A DNA stretch of 64,000 nucleotides, from positions 194,964,214 through 195,028,213 of the forward strand of contig NC_084795.1 of assembly GCF_963169125.1 (NCBI RefSeq). The letters are read 5' to 3'. The stretch comes from Humulus lupulus (lineage: Eukaryota; Streptophyta; Magnoliopsida; Rosales; Cannabaceae). Under the pieces are notes generated by a model. That model saw nothing but the letters and a program-made list of their open reading frames with translations, was not told the DNA's origin and ran no database searches. Shown here in pieces: positions 56,790 through 64,000 of this stretch. Both the position numbers and the translations under genes were made by a program. The first letter of the stretch is position 1; the number at the start of each line of letters is the position of its first letter.

Positions 56790-59217
56790 TGTGATACCCT
56801 GGATAACCAATACCGTTACACTGTGTGTTTATAATTGTGCAAGACTTGTTAATCAAGTCATTTAGTTGAAAATGTGACCCTAAAGTCATAATCGAGTTAG
56901 GGTTAAAAGATTTTGGTCATACACAAATAATTTTTCATTTAAATAAACGTTTAGTACATGGGATCCCAAAAATAGGGTTTAAGGAACAAATTTACAAAAT
57001 TCCATTAGTCATATACAACCAAAAGCCACTCTAATGGCAAAAAATGCATTTAAGGTTTTCTGTCCCTGAGCAAAACCCTCCGCCGTGGCGGATGAGCAGC
57101 TGACAATGTACACTCCGCCCCCAGAGCTCTCCAACTCGTGGTTGATCCATCTTACCCTTGTCTTTACCTACACCATGTAGCACCCGTGAGCCAAAGCCCA
57201 CCAAGAAAATCATATAGCATAGCATAAACAATGATGACAATCAAATGATTCATAGAATAGTTAACCAATTATTCATCATGTCATAACTGTCACCTAATCA
57301 GATAGGACAATTAAAGATTCATAAGTCATTCAATCTAGTATTTAACAGGCTATAAGCATCAGATTAGCAATGGTAAACATATCAGCACTCATCAGTTTAT
57401 CATAATCATCATACAATACTAAGGGTCGACGTCCTTAGGCCGTACCCTCTATTTAAGCCACTGACTTTGGCTCGCTTAGGCCGTGCTCAGTGATTATCTA
57501 GCTCACCCCAGCTCTCGGTGGCTGAGCCGCATCTTGTGCGCAACTATCAGCCCCAGCACTCTTAGGCCATCTATTTTATGCTCTCATGGCATATCATAAT
57601 TGTACAATATTTGTATTCAAACATATGGAATCTTAGTCCCAACACAGCCACACAAAGGGTGCAGTTTTCTTACCTTCAATTCTAAGCAGAGAAAGAGAAA
57701 TGTTCCCGAGCACGATTCATAGCCTCAACCCTTGGAGATAAAACTAGTCACAATGGCCAATGGGTATCCATCAACTTCTAGCCCCTCGGGACCTCAATTT
57801 CTACTAAACTGGGTAGTAGAAATTGTCCCGAGCGCCTAGGTTCGAACACCCGAGCCTTTCAAATTCTAAGAACAATTCTAAGGCTAAAATCCCTAGGTGG
57901 GTTGCGACTTGGCCTAGTGGGTTGCGACTTCCCCAAAATCAAAGAGCAAGCACCTTAGCCAAAGGGGCAGGGGGGGTGGGGGGGGATCACGACTTGGCCT
58001 AGTGAGTCGCAGCGCACCCTCAAGTCAGAGACATCCCCAGGCCAAAATGGCCACACGCACTGCGGCGCCCAAGGCTGGGTCGCAGCGCGCACCCTTCGTA
58101 CCCAAAAAATCTGAGTTTTTCCCATGCATCTCCCAGCCAAGAACACCATGATTAACCCAAAATGTTCCCTAACAACTCCCCTCAATTAAACACTAAACTA
58201 GCTAAAAATTTGAAATTAAATCCCATATTTCTAATCACCAAAACCTTAAATATTACACCTTAATCACTATCCATTTTCAACCAGAATTTATCACTCCAAA
58301 AACCCAGTCCAATTCTACTCAAATTCAAGAAATAAAACACATGTTCTAAGCTTCAAACTAATCAGTTCTACTTAGTAAATTCAAAGGTGAGGAACAAGAG
58401 TTTTACCTGAATTTTATAACCCTAACTTCTCAAAAATTCTCTAGCTGTCTTAAAATTACCTTTCCTCAGCTTGACCCAGCCTAGAACCAACTTAGTTCCC
58501 AGTTCCTGGCCAAAATTCAGCAGCCCCTTCACCTTAGCTCCAAAGTAAAGAGAGAGAGAGGCAATCCGTGAGGGAGAAATAGAGAATTCTGAGTATGTCT
58601 CTAAGTTTCCAGTTTTTTCTAGTATATGGCTAATCTCAAATATTTACTAAGTATATCCCTTAGTTCCTAGGCAAAAGACCATTATGCCCTTCTTAATTAA
58701 CTAGCCCTCAAGTTGACCCTAGGGGTAAAATGGTCATTTCCCCCAGTTCTTGCTAATTCCTCAAATGTTCCTAATATTTATCAACTAATCACGTCATCCA
58801 ATTAATTACCAATTATTTACTCAATATCTAATAATTCCCAAAAATAACCCCAAGCTTCCCCCGAGCCGGGTATTAATCTCTGTTGTGACTATTTCGCCAA
58901 TTCGCTCACTAGGACCGTCTCGAACCACATGCTACAAATATATACACATAATAATGTGGTCTCAACAATTTATCATACATAATCTCATGTATGCCCTCAA
59001 TAGGCCAAAATTACAAATATGCCCTTATAAACTAAACAGGGCCCACATGCATATTTTATACTCATAAACATGCATATCACATATCCATTTCACCATATAA
59101 TTATGCATGCCACATAATCATGCATTTAAACATTTAATCACACATAACCAATTATGCTCTCCCGATACGCTAATCGAGGCCCTCAAGCCTAATTAGCAAA
59201 TTTTGGGTCGTTATACA
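56790..59217 (-). mobile_element. Solo LTR B (about 2.4 kb), same family as LTR A
   Basis: It starts TGTGATACCC (TGTAACGCCC in A) and ends GGGTCGTTATACA (GGGTCGTTACA in A), and aligns with A through its length, for instance at ACATGGGATCCCAAAA and in the AACAGGGCCCAC block. It divides the Tekay-like protease between GGRELVVDL and LVLDLHEYEF. The target duplication is degenerate (AGGT at left, AGTC at right). The most diverged of the four copies. No gene inside. Confidence 0.82.
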
Positions 59218-60144
59218 AGTCCACCACCAATTCACGACCTCCTACCCTGACTGGTACAAGTCTAACCCATGACCATACCAGCATATCCTCCCCCGAAGGT
59301 AAGGATACTCCACAAATATTTGACATTGGTTCAGGGTTCCTATCTATCTTTTCAGCAAAAGAAGCGGAAATAAAAGAATGGGATTCACTAGTGTCCATTA
59401 ATGCATATGCTGAGGTATTTTCATTATGAATCTGACCTGACACCATTTCCAAAGTTCCAGCTCCCTTGTCATCCTGGGTAAGTGCATAGACATGCGGGGG
59501 TGTTCCAATTGGTTTCTTTTGGCCATCTCCACCCTTCTGACCATAGCTTCGGCAAATCCAGAAGTAATGTCTAGTTTTTTCATAGTTGTAACAGACAATA
59601 CTATTACAATCACCTGTATGGCACCTGTTGCATTTGTTATAGTGTGGCCAAGACTCGAAGTCCATGTTGCCTGCAGAAATTTGGCCCTTGATTTGGTGAA
59701 TCCATCATTCTCATGTTGTTTCCCCTAACTGGGGACCTTAAGTTGTTATGGTGATTCGCCCTACCCATACCCTGATTGAACTTAGGAGTAAACCTCCCAG
59801 TAGATTGGTGCTGGATATTAGGGAACCCTCCTCAATCGTTAGAGACATAGGGTCGTTCATCAATCCTTTTGGTTTCTAACTTCTCTTCCACAAACTAAGA
59901 TTCGTGACAAATTTCCCTTTCCACTACTTCGTCATAAGTATTGGGACTTGTCTTCTCGGTATCCATAAATCGAGCTAGCACCCTCTTAAAGTCCTCTCAT
60001 GAATTTGAGTACTCGATTGGCTTCAGTATTTACAAAATCCAGAGCAAATCTTGATAGTTGGTTAAACTTACGTACATACTCTTGCACACTCGACGTACTT
60101 TGTACCAGATTCGAGAATTCAACTACCTTCCGGTCCATCACGGT
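59218..60144 (-). pseudogene. gag: Tekay-like gag and protease N-terminus
   Basis: At the right, VMDRKVVEFSNLVQSTSSVQ, EYVRKFNQLSRFALDFVNTE and ANRVLKFMRGL are typical gag. At 59665-59189 a zinc knuckle VCYNYEKTRHYFWIC has one Cys changed to Tyr, followed by the protease start SAYALMDTSESHSFISASFA, where the usual D-S/T-G triad reads DTS. The gag is cut at 60144 by LTR D. Stops near 59980 and in the linker break it. Confidence 0.83.
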
Positions 60145-61874
60145 TGTAGTGTCCCAAATTTTCTAATGAGGTTTAGGGCCTTGATTAGTGTGCCTAGAAG
60201 GAAATAATTGATTTAATTAAGTTAATATGTGAATTTAATGATTATGTGATTAGAAATGCATGTTTAGGTAAATTAAATATGCATGTGGGCCCCATTTGGC
60301 TATTAGGGGCATATTTGTAATTTGAACCCGTTGAGGATATGATTTTGAGCTATGTGCAATGATTCCGGCATGAAGAGATCCTGTCCCGCGGTGTTAGCAC
60401 AGAGTCACGAAATTGGTGTTTAGTTGTGAGACTGGTAACTACTAGTAACCTGAGAATTAGTGTTGTTACTGAAATAATAGGTAAAAGGTGGTATTTTTGC
60501 AAATAGTGAAAGGACTTGGTTGCCCTTGAGGTTTAGGAAAGAAGTGTATTAGAAGGACGGGTAGAATTGTCTTTTGGGGATTAGGTAGATAACTCTTGCC
60601 TGAAGGAAAACTATACACGTTTAAACTCTCATATCATATTCACTTAGCTTCTCAAGAGTTCTAGGGAGAAAAGGGCAAGGTCAAGCTTAAGGATTTTGGT
60701 ATTTTAAGGAATTGGGAGTAGATTCAAGCTGTGGAGGAGGATTTACAGCTACCAAGCCTTAGGAAATTCAAAATCCAAGAAGAGGTAAGAGTTTCATTTT
60801 TTGGTTTTGTGTATTGCTTGATGTTCTTGAGAATTTGGACTTTTGATTTTTGAATTTGGGTTTGGAATGAAGTTTTGAGGAACTTAAGCTTGGGAATTTG
60901 AGGACTGAAGCTTGGAGTGGCATTGGAGGCAACTTAGGGTTGAAATCTGATCAGAAGGTAAGGATTCCATCAAGTTTTGGAAAGTTTCTGGTTTGGTTTA
61001 AGTTTCTATTGAATATTAAACAATTGGTTGAAATTGAGTTTAGGTGTGAGTTTGGATTGGGTTTTGATGTTTATATCTTGTGTATGAGGTGTTATTTGGG
61101 GTTTTGGGACCCTTTAGGACTTAGGTGCACTTGGGGCTTGGCTTAGGTGAGTTTTTGCTCAGGGAAAAATGATGGGGAAAACCTAGTTGTTTGGATTAAT
61201 GTAGGAGTGTCATGGCGCTGGGATGATTCAGGACAGGGAGCCCCTGCTGTGTGCCGCGACACCTCTAAGGCTGTTTCGTGGCGCTAGGCCATTTTCAGGG
61301 CCTTGAATTTTATGTTTTTAGGGCTAGGCCCAGGGGGCTCGAGGGACGTTTTCACCACCCTGTGTGGGGGAAATGGGAGATCCCGAGAGTACGAGATTGA
61401 TTCTAGGGATTAATTATAAAAGCGGGTAGTAACGAGAACGTTACTTGTGGTGTGTGACTAGGTTACCGCAAGGACTCAGGAGAGGATCGTTCTTTGAGGT
61501 CATGATTGCTTGCCTGACTGTTAATACCCAGATTAAAGGTAAGAAAACAATTGTAACCATAGAGCAGGGTGTGGCCCTATTTCTTGTATTGAGCGGCATA
61601 GCCCTATTGTTTGTATTGCGGGGCGTGGCCCTATTGACTGAATTGTAAGGCGTAGCCCTAATGTATAAGTTTAGTATATGTTTAATTATATGTTGTTATT
61701 TTTGTTATGCAATGTACATTTGTGAGTGAACGGTGAAGGCCGGGAACGGCAAAGGCCAGGAACAGCGAAGGCCAAGAACGGCAAGAAGCCGAGTACGGAA
61801 AGGGGCCGGGAATGGCATAGAGCACGTGGAGTGCAGGCCGATAGAGTGAGACCCTCCTATGATGTTGGAGACAT
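60145..61874 (+). repeat. LTR D, family of solo LTR A, plus orientation, incomplete
   Basis: It starts TGTAGTGTCCCAAATTTTCT, the counterpart of the minus-strand start of LTR A. It follows the family consensus (AATGCATGTTTAGG, ATATGCATGTGGGCCCCAT) and is cut by LTR C at 61875, about 400 bp short of the length of A. It contains a 27-29 bp tandem repeat at 61564-61665 and a GGCCGGGAACGGC-type repeat at 61730-61815. It interrupts the gag of the Tekay-like element. Confidence 0.83.
61564..61665. repeat. Tandem repeat of about 28 bp in LTR D
   Basis: Four copies centred on GGCGTGGCCCTATTG can be seen. LTRs A (42045-42110) and C (62620-62670) show only about two copies at the matching place, in the other orientation. 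Confidence 0.8.
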
Positions 61875-64000
61875 TGTAACACCCTACTTCCTTAGAGCCG
61901 TTACTAAGTGAGTTTAAAAACGTGCTTTCAACTCGCTAATCGAGGTTTTAGGTCAAATAGTGTAACTAAGACATAAACAGAGGAAAAACTTTAGAAATAA
62001 TAATTTCCATAGAAAATCATAAAAATTTTACACTTGGGGTCCCAAAACACAGTTTAGAAACATTTACAATATATAAACTGAACCAAGTCGACTAAACGAT
62101 AAAATCTATGTTTAATTACAAGCATCTCCCAAAATCCTTTGGCTGTGGCAGCCAGGCTGGCAAAACATGTACACGCCGCCTCACACCTGCTACACTCATG
62201 GTTGGTTGGCCTTCTCTTTACCCTTACCTGCACCACAGAGCATCTGTGAGCCAAAGCCCAGCAAGAAAACCCACAAACAAATAACATATGCAACACATAT
62301 ATCAAGCATATAACAGGCCACAAATGGGCTAAACACATACGGCCTAGCCGTCCCAGGCGTTTACTATGCCCTGGGTTCGCGGTCCACGCCATGAGGATAT
62401 CCAAAGTATCCCTTTAGGGACTCACCCTGGCAACTCGCACTCCACATTCTCAACACTGTTCCCGGCCCCTTGTCGTACTCGGCCTTGCACTCAACGTGCC
62501 TAACGCCGTTCCCGGCCCCTGCCGTCCTCGGCCTACACCGTTCCCAGCTCTTGCCGAACATTCACTTAATAGCAATCATTGCATAGCAAGAAAATACAGA
62601 ATTCTAGCAAATTCAGTTAAAGGGCTACGCCTCGCAGTTCAAACACATTGGCCTCAGCCCTACATACAAACTCTATGGGAACAAGGGTTTTCTTACCTGA
62701 GTCCCGAGCTCTCCGAGGAGCGATGTCCCGAGCACAGTCCTCTAATTTGAGCCTCGCCGAAACCCTAGTCACAACACATTAACAATATCCATCTATAAAG
62801 TTCTAATTCATTAAATATCTTTGAGCCATAACCCTAACCTCTGAGACCTTGAATTCTATCAATCCGCATGATAAAATCCATCCCGTGCCTTAACCATTGA
62901 GTTCCCAAGCTTAAACACCCATAAAAACACAAACTGGTACAAAGAGTCGCGACCCTACCCTCAAGCACCGCGGTTAGCCTCGAAACAGAGGCTAGCACCT
63001 CACTGAACCCCGCACGGGCCGCGGCGCGCATGAACTTCTCGACCTCCCATGGTCGTGTGCGCACACGGGCCATGGCGCACCCCTCCTAGGGCTGCGGCCC
63101 CCACCTTCAAACCCAGAATTTTCATCATCTTCCCTGCATTTTCCCTCAAACCAACTCACCTAAAGCTTAACTAACAGCCCCAGATAATCAACACAAACAT
63201 CCAGCTCAGTATCAACATCAAAACCCATCAGAATCTGCTCCAAAACTCAACTAAGACACTCAAGAACAAATCAACTTAACTTGCATGCAAACTCTAACAA
63301 ACTAGCTGCAAATTATAAACATAATCTTTATAATTATAGCTTACCTTTACAGAGCTTAGTTCCTGAGTTTGATCCTTAATCCTCAAGCTTTTAGCTCCTA
63401 AGTTTTCTCAGCCCAATCCCTTGCTTTAGCTAGCTTACACCAGAATTTCCTTGAGTTTTTCTTAGAGAATGAAAGAGATAAGAATTGTGTTCAGCTGGGA
63501 GAAAAAGCTAATTTCAGTTTCTTAAGTTTCTAAATGTTTCCTTCCTTTGTTTTATTTAACTTAGTCTATGTGGTTACCTCAAGGCTCGAGGTACCAAAAC
63601 GTCCCCGAGGGCAAAATGGTAAATTTCCCCTACATCCCCTCCTAGACATTCTATCCTCAAATATATCTCCAGATATTTATTTCCTTAACCCGATAACCCC
63701 ATAACACATCTAAAACCTGAACTACCCCTCGACTCTCCCCGAGTTGGAATCTCAACCCTGTTGTGACCTTCTGGCTAACCGCTCACCAAAACTGTCTCGG
63801 ATCGTGCTGCACACACATATCACATATTTATCACATTTATCACCTAATATCCAGACGGGGCCCACATGCACATTTAACTCAACTAGACATGCATCATTGA
63901 CATATATTCACATAAATCCACATATTAGCACATTAAATCATTTATTGCCCTGCAGGCACACTAATCAAGGCCCTAAGCCCGATTAGCAAATTTAGGTCAT
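61875..64000 (-). repeat. LTR C, family of solo LTR A, minus orientation, runs to the window end
   Basis: It starts TGTAACACCCTACTTCC and aligns with LTR A throughout (TGGGGTCCCAAAACAC, CAACTCGCACTCCAC, GGGGCCCACATGCAC). The window stops at TTTAGGTCAT, probably four bases before the end TACA. Whether it is a solo LTR or one end of a complete element cannot be told. It lies head-on against LTR D. Confidence 0.87.

Larger units (their letters stand above)
49011..60144 (-). mobile_element. Tekay/Del-like chromovirus (Ty3/gypsy), minus strand, 5' end missing
   Basis: From right to left: gag, protease, RT, RNase H, integrase, chromodomain, then a 3.6-kb 3' LTR. The chromodomain, the long LTR starting TGTAACGCC, and the RT N-terminus ([20 protein letters not shown]) support the Tekay/Del clade. 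It is interrupted by a CACTA element and a solo LTR, and its gag is cut at 60144 by an LTR insertion; the 5' LTR lies outside the window if it exists. Every domain contains stops. Confidence 0.87.

Noticed and set aside
1..64000. CRISPR arrays, tRNA genes, bacterial-type operons
   Set aside because: No regularly spaced direct repeats of that kind, no cloverleaf with the A and B boxes, and all coding signals belong to plant transposable elements.

Overview
This is a repeat-dense plant nuclear DNA window with no recognisable host gene. Everything I can identify is transposable-element sequence: Ty3/gypsy elements of three kinds (Tat/Ogre-like with a second RNase H domain and an antisense extra gene; Athila-like; a Tekay/Del-like chromovirus with a chromodomain), a Ty1/copia fragment, a CACTA element, a foldback MITE, solo LTRs and a small element carrying a 5S-rRNA-like module. 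The families point to a flowering plant, probably a eudicot, and to a heterochromatic or pericentromeric location. The species cannot be named from the sequence.

Layout. 1-1431: AT-rich DNA, a foldback MITE (623-1054), then the end of the 5' LTR of an old Tat-like element, called Tat-3 here. 1432-30743: Tat-3, degenerate, split by a complete Athila-like element (1709-24267, TSD TTGCC) whose 5' LTR is itself split by a complete Tat-like element, Tat-1 (2535-14129, TSD GACTC). Tat-3 gag also holds an unclassified 1.4-kb insert. 30744-35884: a Ty1/copia LTR, leader and gag-PR-IN, truncated inside integrase. 35885-48106: Tat-2, which lacks everything 5' of protease but keeps RT, two RNase H domains, IN, the antisense gene and the 3' LTR. 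Its antisense gene is split by a 2.1-kb solo LTR (41281-43418, TSD CCTTT) and by a 425-bp 5S-bearing element (44489-44913). 49011-60144: a minus-strand Tekay-like element with a 3.6-kb 3' LTR, split by a CACTA element (55692-56716, TSD ACC) and a solo LTR (56790-59217). 60145-64000: two LTRs of the solo-LTR family in opposite orientation, running off the window.

The gag and pol genes are all broken by stops, frameshifts or lost catalytic residues. The most notable object is the antisense gene between pol and the 3' LTR of Tat-1. Its four coding exons join in phase into about 779 codons with only two nonsense codons. The diverged Tat-2 keeps two introns at matching places with almost the same lengths. 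Because these introns lie antisense to the genomic RNA, retrotransposition does not remove them. Extra ORFs in Tat elements are described in the literature; the intron conservation, the promoter-like sequence just inside the 3' LTR and the one intron missing from Tat-2 are what deserve attention here.
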